From assembly GCA_008123405.1 (NCBI GenBank), contig VSSA01000010.1, positions 62,001-126,000 on the forward strand: 64,000 bases of DNA. Direction: 5' to 3'. Below, piece after piece: positions 55,714 through 63,403 of the stretch (positions are counted from its first letter, which is position 1; each line of letters starts with the position of its first letter). The position numbers and the translations under genes are program-made. The notes under the pieces were generated by a model that saw only the letters and a program-made list of their open reading frames with translations, was not told the origin of the DNA and made no database searches. This DNA is from Nocardioides sp. BGMRC 2183. GTDB taxonomy: Bacteria; Actinomycetota; Actinomycetes; Propionibacteriales; Nocardioidaceae.

Positions 55714-55823
55714 AACAGCTCCTCGAATTGCGAGCCCGGTCAACAGAGTCACCCGTTCGCCCCTGGCGTCGGCGACAGACTGCGGACGGGTGTGTCTAGG
55801 CTACTCGTACGTAGCGCATAATC

Positions 55824-55837
55824 AGAAACACGTTCCA
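55824..55837. promoter_or_regulatory. KstR-like operator between kstR and the glycosyltransferase gene
   Basis: AGAAACACGTTCCA matches TnnAACnnGTTnnA except for the first base. Located 111 nt from the kstR start and 101 nt from the glycosyltransferase start, it could control both divergent units. Confidence 0.65.
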
Positions 55838-55937
55838 GTTTTGTTCCGGCCCTGTTCTCGGTGAGTACGGCGCCGTGACGAGTGGTCGGAGCCGAAGTGG
55901 CTGCGACCAGGAGCCACCGCCCACCGAGGAGAGTCGA

Positions 55938-57206
55938 ATGCGGATCGCCCTGCTGTCCTACCGCAGCAAGCCCCACGTCGGGGGGCAAGGTGTCTACCTG
56001 CGCCACCTGAGTCGGGAGCTGGTGCGTCTCGGGCACACCGTCGAGGTGTTCTCCGGCCAGCCGTATCCGGTGCTCGACGAGGGCGTTGCGCTGACCAAGG
56101 TGCCCAGCCTCGACCTCTACCGCGAGCCCGACCCGTTCCGGATCCCCAAGCCGCGCGAGTTCCGCGACAGCATCGACGTACAAGAGTTCGCGATCATGTG
56201 CCTGGCCGGCTTCCCCGAGCCGCGCACCTTCGCACGCCGGATCGCCCGGGTGCTCGAGGATCGCAAGGACGACTTCGACATCGTCCACGACAACCAGGTC
56301 CTGGGACACGGCCTCCTCGACATCGAGCAGAAGGTCGGCCTGCCGATGATCACCACGATCCACCACCCGATCACCTTCGACCGCCGGATCGACCTGGCCC
56401 AGACCCGCAACCCGTGGCGGAAGTTCACCGTGCGCCGCTGGTATGGCTTCCTCCGGATGCAGGCGGCGGTGGCTCGAAAGGCCCGGTGGATCCTGACCCC
56501 GTCGGAGACCTCCAAGCGCGACATCGCCAAGGACTTCGGCGTCGACCCGTCTCGGATGCAGGTGATCCTGCTCGGCGTGGACGACATGTTCGTGCCGCCG
56601 ACCAAGCCGCGGGTGCCCGGGCGGATCATGGCGATGGCCAGCGCCGATGCCCCGATGAAGGGCATCGCGACGTTGCTGGAGGCCTTCGCCAAGCTGCGCA
56701 CCGAACGTGACCTCGAACTGGTCCTGGTGACCAGGCCGAGCCCCGGCGGTCGCACCGAGAAGCTGATCGACAAGCTCGGCATCGGCGACGCGGTCCGTTT
56801 CGCCAACGGTCTCAGCGACCAGGAGCTCGTCGACCTGATGGGATCGGCGGAGGTGGCCTGCGTCCCGTCGCTCTACGAGGGCTTCTCGCTGCCGACCGCC
56901 GAGATGATGGCCTGCGCCACCCCGCTGGTCGTCTCCCGCGCCGGTGCGATCCCCGAGGTGGTCGGCGAGGACGGCGAGTGCGCGGACCTGGTCACCCCCG
57001 GTGACGTCGGCGAGCTGTACGCCGCCCTCGAGCGGATGCTCGACGACCCCGCCCGGCGCGACCGGATGGGCGCCGCCGGACGCAGGCGGGTCGAGGAGCA
57101 CTTCAGCTGGCGCGCGGTGGCCGAAAAGGTGGCCGACGCCTACCAGCACGTGATCGACGACTTCCGCGCCGAGCGCGGGGCCACCTCAACCACCGAGGAG
57201 AACTGA
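55938..57206 (+). CDS. GT4-family glycosyltransferase
   Basis: A 422-residue GT-B-fold retaining glycosyltransferase. The N-terminal domain begins MRIALLSYRSKPHVGGQGVY, with the Gly-rich acceptor loop. The C-terminal domain has the donor-binding EX7E motif in EGFSLPTAEMMA and PSLYEGFSLP. No membrane segment is evident. The ATG at 55938 follows GAGGAGAG. It opens a run of three genes with two methyltransferases and an alpha/alpha-barrel protein nearby. The sugar and acceptor are unknown. KstR-type control is suggested by the upstream box. Confidence 0.88.
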   Translation: MRIALLSYRSKPHVGGQGVYLRHLSRELVRLGHTVEVFSGQPYPVLDEGVALTKVPSLDLYREPDPFRIPKPREFRDSIDVQEFAIMCLAGFPEPRTFARRIARVLEDRKDDFDIVHDNQVLGHGLLDIEQKVGLPMITTIHHPITFDRRIDLAQTRNPWRKFTVRRWYGFLRMQAAVARKARWILTPSETSKRDIAKDFGVDPSRMQVILLGVDDMFVPPTKPRVPGRIMAMASADAPMKGIATLLEAFAKLRTERDLELVLVTRPSPGGRTEKLIDKLGIGDAVRFANGLSDQELVDLMGSAEVACVPSLYEGFSLPTAEMMACATPLVVSRAGAIPEVVGEDGECADLVTPGDVGELYAALERMLDDPARRDRMGAAGRRRVEEHFSWRAVAEKVADAYQHVIDDFRAERGATSTTEEN

Positions 57207-57210
57207 CGCC

Positions 57211-58002
57211 ATGCTGACCGTTGACTTCGACCGACTGGGCCTGCGTCCCGGCGACCGGGTGCTCGACATGGGTGCCGGCGCCGGACGGCACAGCTTCGAG
57301 ATGTACCGCCGCGGCGCCGATGTGATCGCTTTCGACCTCGACGCCGACGAGCTCGCCGGGGTGCGCGACCTCTTCGTCGCCATGAAGGAGGCCGGTGAGG
57401 TGCCCGAGGGCGCCGAAGCCGACGTCAAGCAGGGCGACGCCCTTGCGCTGCCGTTCGCCGACGGCGAGTTCGATCGGATCGTCGCAGCGGAGGTGCTGGA
57501 GCACATCCACGCCGACGTGGACGCGATCAAGGAGCTGGTCCGGGTGCTGCGTCCCGGCGGCACGCTCGCCGTCTCGGTGCCCCGGTGGCTCCCCGAGGTG
57601 ATCAACTGGAAGCTGTCGGCCGACTATCACAACGCGACCGGCGGCCACATCCGGATCTACACCGACCACGAGCTGATCGACAAGGTCACCAAGGCTGGTC
57701 GGTTCAACGACGGCACTCCCGGCGAGGCGATGATCTTCGAGGGCAAGGCCTACACCCACGGCCTGCACGCGCCGTACTGGTGGATCAAGTGCGCGGTCGG
57801 GGTGGAGAACGACGACCACCCGCTCGCAAAGGCGTATCACCAACTTCTGGTCTGGGAGATCATGAAGCAGCCCAAGGCGCTCCAGGTCGCGGGCAAAGTG
57901 CTCGACCCGATGATCGGCAAGAGCATGGTGCTGTACTTCCGCAAGCCCGAGGTGGGCGTCGGCGCGGTCGAGGTCGGGGTCGAGGTCGCCGATGCCGGCT
58001 GA
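57211..58002 (+). CDS. Class I SAM-dependent methyltransferase (first of cassette)
   Basis: A 263-residue methyltransferase with SAM motif I VLDMGAGAGRHSFEM near residue 17, an acidic residue in AFDLD at the end of strand 2, and GDALALPF and ILVAAEVLEH-like DRIVAAEVLEH at later motifs. The second half (YHNATGGHIRIYTDHEL, HAPYWWIKCAVGV) is specific to this cassette type. It starts 4 nt after the glycosyltransferase stop and overlaps the next gene by 11 nt. The methylated substrate is unknown; small lipids or glycosides are possible. Confidence 0.88.
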   Translation: MLTVDFDRLGLRPGDRVLDMGAGAGRHSFEMYRRGADVIAFDLDADELAGVRDLFVAMKEAGEVPEGAEADVKQGDALALPFADGEFDRIVAAEVLEHIHADVDAIKELVRVLRPGGTLAVSVPRWLPEVINWKLSADYHNATGGHIRIYTDHELIDKVTKAGRFNDGTPGEAMIFEGKAYTHGLHAPYWWIKCAVGVENDDHPLAKAYHQLLVWEIMKQPKALQVAGKVLDPMIGKSMVLYFRKPEVGVGAVEVGVEVADAG

Positions 58003-59146
58003 GCGAGTCCCGGCCGAGCCCGAGGTGCCGCTGGCCAAGCTGCCGTACGTCGAAGGTCTGCTCACCGCGCAGCAGGTGGCTGACACTGCGGCGGCGATCG
58101 CCGCGATGCAGGAGCCGTGGGGCGCGGTGCCGTGGACGGTCGGTGAGCACGTCGACATCTGGAACCACGTCGAGGCGGCGATGGCGATGTTGGTCGGCGG
58201 GCAGGTCGCGGCGGCCGAGCGCGCCTACGCGTGGGTGCCCACGCTCCAGCGTGCTGACGGCTCCTGGCCGATGAAGATCGTCGACGGGAAGCCCGACGAC
58301 GAGCGCGGTGAGGTCAACATGTCGGCGTACTTCGCGGTCGGGGTGTGGCACCACTGGCTGGTCCGTCGCGACATCGACTTCGTGCAGCGCTACTGGCCCT
58401 CGGTGCGCGCCGGGTTGGACTTCGTGGTCTCGCTGCAGCAGCCCTTCGGCGGCATCCAGTGGACACCGGAGGACGACTTCTGCCTGCTCACCGGCAACTC
58501 CAGCATCTACCACTCGCTGCGGGCCGGGGTGGCGTTGGCCGACCTGATGGACGACCCGCAGCCGGAGTGGGAGCTGGCCGGCGGCCGACTCGGGCACGCG
58601 GTGCGGCACCACCGCGCCGACTTCGCCGACAAGTCCACCTACTCGATGGACTGGTACTACCCGGTGCTCGGTGGCGCGGTCCGCGACCAGGACGCCCGGG
58701 ATCTGCTCTCGGCGCGGTGGGGCGACTTCGTGGTGCCCGGCCTCGGCATCCACTGCGTCGACACCAACCCCTGGGTCACCGGCGCTGAGACCTGCGAGCT
58801 CGCGATGGCGCTCGACGTGATCGGCGAGACCGAGCGGGCGCGCACCCTGGTCAGCGACATGCAGCACCTGCGGGAGGACGACGGCAGGTACTGGACCGGG
58901 TGGGTCTACGACGACCCGACCCGCGCCAACCCCGACGGCGAGCCTCGCAACGTGCACTGGCCCGTGGAGCACACCACCTACACCGCGGCCGCGGTGCTGC
59001 TGGCCGTCGACGCGCTCGGCGAGACCTACGGTCATGCCACCCCCGGCTCGGGGATCATGCGCGGCACCTCGCTGGCACCTCACTTCGCCGAGATCGCGCT
59101 GGAGTGCGGCTGCCGGTCCGAGGAGCGGGTCGGCCAGCGGTCCTGA
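57992..59146 (+). CDS. Alpha/alpha-barrel 'prenyltransferase/squalene cyclase-like' protein
   Basis: A 384-residue protein with a helical alpha/alpha-toroid plan. A QW-like motif LQRADGSWP near residue 90 recalls terpene cyclases, and the repeated Trp/His/Asp-rich helices (WNHVEAAMAML, GEVNMSAYFAVGVWHHW) also recall glycoside hydrolases with six-hairpin barrels. The catalytic DxDD of squalene-hopene cyclase and the CaaX-transferase zinc site are not visible, so the enzymatic class is open. It overlaps the methyltransferase gene by 11 nt, indicating a shared operon and probably a shared substrate. Confidence 0.7.
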   Translation: MPAERVPAEPEVPLAKLPYVEGLLTAQQVADTAAAIAAMQEPWGAVPWTVGEHVDIWNHVEAAMAMLVGGQVAAAERAYAWVPTLQRADGSWPMKIVDGKPDDERGEVNMSAYFAVGVWHHWLVRRDIDFVQRYWPSVRAGLDFVVSLQQPFGGIQWTPEDDFCLLTGNSSIYHSLRAGVALADLMDDPQPEWELAGGRLGHAVRHHRADFADKSTYSMDWYYPVLGGAVRDQDARDLLSARWGDFVVPGLGIHCVDTNPWVTGAETCELAMALDVIGETERARTLVSDMQHLREDDGRYWTGWVYDDPTRANPDGEPRNVHWPVEHTTYTAAAVLLAVDALGETYGHATPGSGIMRGTSLAPHFAEIALECGCRSEERVGQRS

Positions 59147-59164
59147 GGTCCGTGGGTCAGCAGA

Positions 59165-59842
59165 TCAGGCGACGGGGTCGCCCGCGTCGCCGCTGGTGCG
59201 CTCCAACACGCGCAGTGAACCGACGGCGGCGACCTCGGTGAACTGCCCGCTGGCCAGCGCAGGCAGATAGATCAGCTCGTACGGCGGTCGCCCGCCGTCC
59301 GCGGGTTCGGGGAAGACGTCGTGGATGGCGAGGTAGCCGCCGGACTGCACCCAGCGGGGCCAGGAGTCGAAGTCGTCGCGGGCCGGCTGCTCGCCGTGAC
59401 CGCCGTCGATGAAGAGCAACGAGAGCGGCGTGCGCCAGTGCCGGGCGACCGTGACCGACGCGCCGACGACAGCGACGACGTGCTCCTCGAGGCCGGCCCG
59501 CGCGATCGTCTTGCGGAAGACGCCGAGGGTGTCCATCTTCGCGAACTCGGCGTCGACGAGAGAGGTGTCGTGGTGCTCCCACCCGGCCTGGTTCTCCTCC
59601 GACCCGCGGTGGTGGTCCACGGTGAAGACGGTGGCGGGGGAGCCGTCGACGGTGGTGACCGCCTGGGCGGCTGCGCCCAGGTAGATCGCCGACTTGCCGC
59701 AGTAGGTGCCGACCTCGAGCGCCGGACCGTGCGGAAGCCGCTCCAGCGCGATCCGGTGCAACAGCGCGCCCTCGTCCTCGGGCATGAAGCCCTTCGCCGC
59801 ACGGGCCTGTTCGAGCAGGTGGGACGGCATCGTGTCGATCAC
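59165..59842 (-). CDS. Class I SAM-dependent methyltransferase (second of cassette)
   Basis: A 225-residue methyltransferase of the Methyltransf_24/CmcI-like group. Motif I is ALEVGTYCGKSAIYLGAAA. LLFIDGGHGEQPARDDF supplies the acidic and His residues typical of metal-dependent O-methyltransferase relatives, and GGYLAIHDVFPEP follows. It converges with the alpha/alpha-barrel gene, with stops 18 nt apart, and is divergent from the fadE34-like gene. A perfect KstR box lies 20 nt before its start. The GTG at 59842 or the ATG at 59830 could be used. Confidence 0.85.
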   Translation of the reverse strand: MIDTMPSHLLEQARAAKGFMPEDEGALLHRIALERLPHGPALEVGTYCGKSAIYLGAAAQAVTTVDGSPATVFTVDHHRGSEENQAGWEHHDTSLVDAEFAKMDTLGVFRKTIARAGLEEHVVAVVGASVTVARHWRTPLSLLFIDGGHGEQPARDDFDSWPRWVQSGGYLAIHDVFPEPADGGRPPYELIYLPALASGQFTEVAAVGSLRVLERTSGDAGDPVA

Positions 59843-59861
59843 CCGGGCACTCTAGTACCTT

Positions 59862-59875
59862 TAGAACGCGTTCTA
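59862..59875. promoter_or_regulatory. KstR-type operator, perfect 14-nt palindrome
   Basis: TAGAACGCGTTCTA matches TnnAACnnGTTnnA completely and is fully symmetric. It lies between the divergent methyltransferase and fadE34-like genes. TAGTTT (59874-59879) could be the -10 of the latter. Confidence 0.88.
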
Positions 59876-59948
59876 GTTTGGCGCTCCGCGGTTGTGGTGC
59901 GGGCGCGTCGCCTCGATTCCCGCGCAGCCTGGAAACCAAGGAGCACCC

Positions 59949-61967
59949 ATGTCGATCGGCATCACCGACGAGCAGGTCGAGTTGGCCGCCACCCTGCGCA
60001 AGTGGGCCGCGAGCCTCGGCGCGATCGAGACGGTCCGCGCCGCCGAGGGTGACCCGGACGCCCGGTTCGAGGCGACCTGGACCGCGATCGAGGAGATGGG
60101 GCTGCACGCGATCGCGGTCCCGGAGAGCAACGGCGGTGGCGGTGGCAGCATCGTCGACCAGGCGGTCGCGCTGGAGGCCTGCGCGCACGCGCTGCTCCCC
60201 GGCGGTCTGCTCGGCGCTGCCGTCGGGACCCTGATCACCGGCACCCCGAGCCGGTACGGCGTCCAGGCCGGCTCGTGTGTCGTCTGGGACGGCGGCACCG
60301 CCACCGAGCACCTGCTCACCGAGGGCGCGTCGGCACCGGTCGCCGCCCCCGGGCTGGACCTCAGCGCCCGGCATGGCGCCGTGAGCGGCGGGGGAGCGGT
60401 GCCGGAGTCGTGGCGTCGTACCGCGGTGACGCTGGCGGCGGCCGAGGCGGCCGGGGTGGCCCGGTGGTGCCTGGAGACGGCGGTGGAGTATGCCGGAGTC
60501 CGCGAGCAGTTCGGGCGCAAGATCGGCTCCTTCCAGGCGATCAAGCACCTGTGCGCCGAGATGCTCGAGACCGCCGAGTCGGTCACCGCGGCCGCCTGGG
60601 ACGCGGCTGCTGCCGCCGATGGCGAGGACCCCGAGCAGTGGGCCTTCGCCGCTGACGTCGCGCAGGCGATCTGCTTCGACGGTGCGGTCCGGGTGGCCAA
60701 GGACTGCATCCAGGTGCTGGGCGGGATCGGCTTCACCTATGAGCACGACGCGCACCTCTACCTCCGGCGGGCGCTGACCCTGCGAGCGCTGGCGGGCTCC
60801 GCGGACGAGGCCGCCGAGCGGCTCACCGCGGCGACCGTCGCCGGGACCCGCCGCCAGGTCCAGGTCGACCTCGAGGGCCGCGACGAGACGATCCGCCCGG
60901 GGATCCGGGAGACCGCTGAGGCGATCGCGGCTGCTGAGGACCGCCGGGTCGCGCTGGTCGACGCCGGCTACCTCACGCCGCACTGGCCGGCGCCGTACGG
61001 ACTCGGCGCCGACCCGACCACCCAGATCGTGGTGGACGAGGAACTGGCCCGTGCCGGCGTCGAGCGCCCCGACCTGGTGATCGCCGGCTGGGCAGTGCCG
61101 ACGATCCTGGCGCACGGCACCGACGCGCAGCGCGAGCGCTTCGTGCGGCCCTCGCTGCTCGGTGAACTGGTCTGGTGCCAGCTCTTCTCCGAGCCCGGCT
61201 CCGGCTCCGACCTCGCCTCGCTGCGCACCAAGGCGGTCAAGGTCGATGGGGGCTGGCGGCTCTCCGGTCAGAAGGTCTGGACCTCGGGGGCGGAGAAGTC
61301 CGACTGGGGTATCTGCCTGGCCCGCACGGACGCCGACGCACCGCAGCACAAGGGCATCTCCTACTTCCTCGTCGACATGCGCTCGGCCGGGATCGACGTG
61401 CGCCCGCTGCGGGAGATCACCGGCGAGTCGCTCTTCAACGAGGTCTTCCTCGACGACGTTTTCGTCCCCGACGACTGCCTGGTCGCCGAGCCGGGAGACG
61501 GGTGGAGGCTGGCCCGCACCACGCTGGCCAACGAGCGGGTGGCGATGGCCAGCGCGAGGCTGACCAAGAGCGTGGAGCGGGCAGTGCAGCTCGCCGCGAC
61601 GACCGACCTCTCGGCGGTGGCACGGGTGAAGGTGGGCCACCAGGTGGCGCTGGCCACCGTCTGTGCGCTGCTCGGGGTGCGCACCACGCTGCGGGCGCTC
61701 GGCGGTCGTGGGCCGGGTGCGGAGTCCAGCGTCGCCAAGCTGCTGGGCGTGCGCAGCCGACAGGAGTCCTCGGAGCTGGTTGTCCAGCTCCAGGGCGAGC
61801 AGTTGGCTGTGCTGACCGGGGCGGCGCGGATCGCCGAAGACGGCAGCGACTCCCTCGGCGCCGACGTGTGGGAGCAGCTCAACACTCGCTGCCTCTCGAT
61901 CGCGGGCGGTACGACGCAGATCCTGCGCAACGTGGCAGGGGAACGGATCCTCGGCCTGCCTCGCTGA
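59949..61967 (+). CDS. fadE34: Fused two-domain acyl-CoA dehydrogenase, FadE34-like
   Basis: A 672-residue tandem acyl-CoA dehydrogenase. The first half ends with the FAD-domain motif REQFGRKIGSFQAIKH and QVLGGIGFTYEHD. The second half has QLFSEPGSGSDLASLRTKA and ends with LNTRCLSIAGGTTQILRNV. This fused plan and length match FadE34 (Rv3573c), which dehydrogenates the C24 sterol side-chain CoA ester. The ATG at 59949 has AAGGAG upstream. kstR lies 4 kb away, as in mycobacteria where the two genes are adjacent, and a perfect KstR box precedes it. Confidence 0.9.
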   Translation: MSIGITDEQVELAATLRKWAASLGAIETVRAAEGDPDARFEATWTAIEEMGLHAIAVPESNGGGGGSIVDQAVALEACAHALLPGGLLGAAVGTLITGTPSRYGVQAGSCVVWDGGTATEHLLTEGASAPVAAPGLDLSARHGAVSGGGAVPESWRRTAVTLAAAEAAGVARWCLETAVEYAGVREQFGRKIGSFQAIKHLCAEMLETAESVTAAAWDAAAAADGEDPEQWAFAADVAQAICFDGAVRVAKDCIQVLGGIGFTYEHDAHLYLRRALTLRALAGSADEAAERLTAATVAGTRRQVQVDLEGRDETIRPGIRETAEAIAAAEDRRVALVDAGYLTPHWPAPYGLGADPTTQIVVDEELARAGVERPDLVIAGWAVPTILAHGTDAQRERFVRPSLLGELVWCQLFSEPGSGSDLASLRTKAVKVDGGWRLSGQKVWTSGAEKSDWGICLARTDADAPQHKGISYFLVDMRSAGIDVRPLREITGESLFNEVFLDDVFVPDDCLVAEPGDGWRLARTTLANERVAMASARLTKSVERAVQLAATTDLSAVARVKVGHQVALATVCALLGVRTTLRALGGRGPGAESSVAKLLGVRSRQESSELVVQLQGEQLAVLTGAARIAEDGSDSLGADVWEQLNTRCLSIAGGTTQILRNVAGERILGLPR

Positions 61968-62041
61968 GCGACCCGCGCCGTAGTGCCTGCCACGCCCAAA
62001 CCCGGTTGAGATCCGGGACCGCGAAGCGGTTGGCTGTCGAC

Positions 62042-63301
62042 ATGAGTGACATCAGGGTGGGGCTCGCCGCCGATGCGGACCGTTACCGTGCGAGTGACGA
62101 CCTGGTCTGGTTCCAGGAGGTGCTGCCGCACCCGAGTGAGCTGATGCTCACCGGCCTGCGTCCGGACCAGCGGTTCGCCGCTGAGATCGACGGGGCGGAC
62201 GAGGCGACGTATCCGGGGATCTACGGGGTGTACCCGCTCCGGCTCGCACTGGCGGGAGGCGACGGTACGCCGCGGCAGGTGCCGTGTGCCGGCCTGACCT
62301 GGGTGGGAGTGCACCCCGACCATCGGCGGCGGGGTGTGCTGTCGGCGATGCTGCGCCACCACTTCGAGCAGGTGCACGCCGAGCCCGGCACCCACGTCTC
62401 CGCCCTGCATGCGAGCGAGCCGGCGATCTACGGTCGGCACGGCTACGGCCTGGCCTCGCTCGAGCTGGAGGTCAAGCTGTCGCGCGGCACGACCCTGACC
62501 GCGCCCGGGCTGGACGAGGCAGCCGCGGAGATCACCACGCGGATGGTGACGATCACCGAGGGCGACGTACCGCAACGGATGTTGGCGTGCCATCGCGATA
62601 CGGCGGAGGCCGGCGCGGTCGTCGGAGCGCTGGACTACTACGAGCGCATCTGCCTGGAGCTGCCCGAGCACGTGCGCGGCAAGGAGTCGTGGCGGGTCCT
62701 GTTCGCCCGCCGGGACGGCCGGGACGTGGGTTTCGCGATGTTCCGGCGTGAGGACAAGTGGGAGCACGCTCGGCCGGCCGGCGAGCTCGACGTGTTAGCA
62801 GTGTTCGGGGAGCCGGCCGCACGGTTGACGTTGCTGCGCCGACTGGTCGACTTCGACCTGGTCGGCACCGTGAAGGTGCGCACGGTCGGGAGTGAGGACC
62901 CGGTGCTGGCGTGGGCCGGGGGCCCGCGCTCGACCGCCGCGGTGGAGACCTACGACAGCCTCTGGGTGCGGTTGGTCGACCTGCCCGAAGCGCTCATGGC
63001 GCGCAGCTGGAGCGCGCCCTGCGACGTCGTCGTCGAGGTCGTCGACTCCGCCGCGCCCTGGAACCAGGGCCGATGGCGCATCCATGCCGACGACTCCGGG
63101 GCGGCCGAGGTGGAGCGGACCGACGCCGACGCGGATCTGCAGCTCGGCGTCCAGGCACTCGGGGCGGCGTACCTCGGCGGGAGCAATCTGCTCGGCCTGG
63201 CCCGCGCCGGTCTGGTCACCGAGGCGCGTGCGGGTGCTGCCCGGGCGTTGTGGCAGGCCCTGCGCGCCGACGTCGCGCCGTCGGCGGCCATCGGCTTCTG
63301 A
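62042..63301 (+). CDS. Eis-like GNAT N-acetyltransferase
   Basis: A 419-residue protein of the Eis family: two GNAT domains followed by a C-terminal SCP2-like domain. The acetyl-CoA motif is WVGVHPDHRRRGVLSAML at about residue 90. GRHGYGLASLELEVKLSRG follows at the domain boundary. The C-terminus ends in AIGF, with the terminal carboxylate acting as catalytic base in Eis homologues. Eis proteins form hexamers and acetylate aminoglycosides or protein lysines at many positions. The natural substrate here is unknown. The long upstream frame is shadow within the fadE34-like gene. Confidence 0.9.
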   Translation: MSDIRVGLAADADRYRASDDLVWFQEVLPHPSELMLTGLRPDQRFAAEIDGADEATYPGIYGVYPLRLALAGGDGTPRQVPCAGLTWVGVHPDHRRRGVLSAMLRHHFEQVHAEPGTHVSALHASEPAIYGRHGYGLASLELEVKLSRGTTLTAPGLDEAAAEITTRMVTITEGDVPQRMLACHRDTAEAGAVVGALDYYERICLELPEHVRGKESWRVLFARRDGRDVGFAMFRREDKWEHARPAGELDVLAVFGEPAARLTLLRRLVDFDLVGTVKVRTVGSEDPVLAWAGGPRSTAAVETYDSLWVRLVDLPEALMARSWSAPCDVVVEVVDSAAPWNQGRWRIHADDSGAAEVERTDADADLQLGVQALGAAYLGGSNLLGLARAGLVTEARAGAARALWQALRADVAPSAAIGF

Positions 63302-63313
63302 GGCTCTCAGTAA

Positions 63314-63403
63314 CGGTGTGCGTTTGAGCCGGGTCGGCGGGACCTGCGCGTGCGTCTGAGCCGGGTCAGCGCCGATCCGGTGTGCGTTTGAGCCGGGTCG
63401 GCG
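63314..63403. repeat. 32-nt tandem repeat, three copies
   Basis: Copies begin at 63314, 63346 and 63378. The first and third share CGGTGTGCGTTTGAGCCGGG exactly and continue with TCGGCG; the middle copy has several substitutions. The third copy encodes the last residues of the hydrolase gene on the minus strand. Confidence 0.8.

Noticed and set aside
57992-59146. Naming this gene squalene-hopene cyclase
   Set aside because: It is much shorter than the ~630-residue cyclases and lacks DxDD; only one QW-like motif is visible.
63314-63403. Three regularly spaced repeats as a CRISPR array
   Set aside because: The period is uniform with no unique spacers, the third unit is coding, and no cas gene is present.
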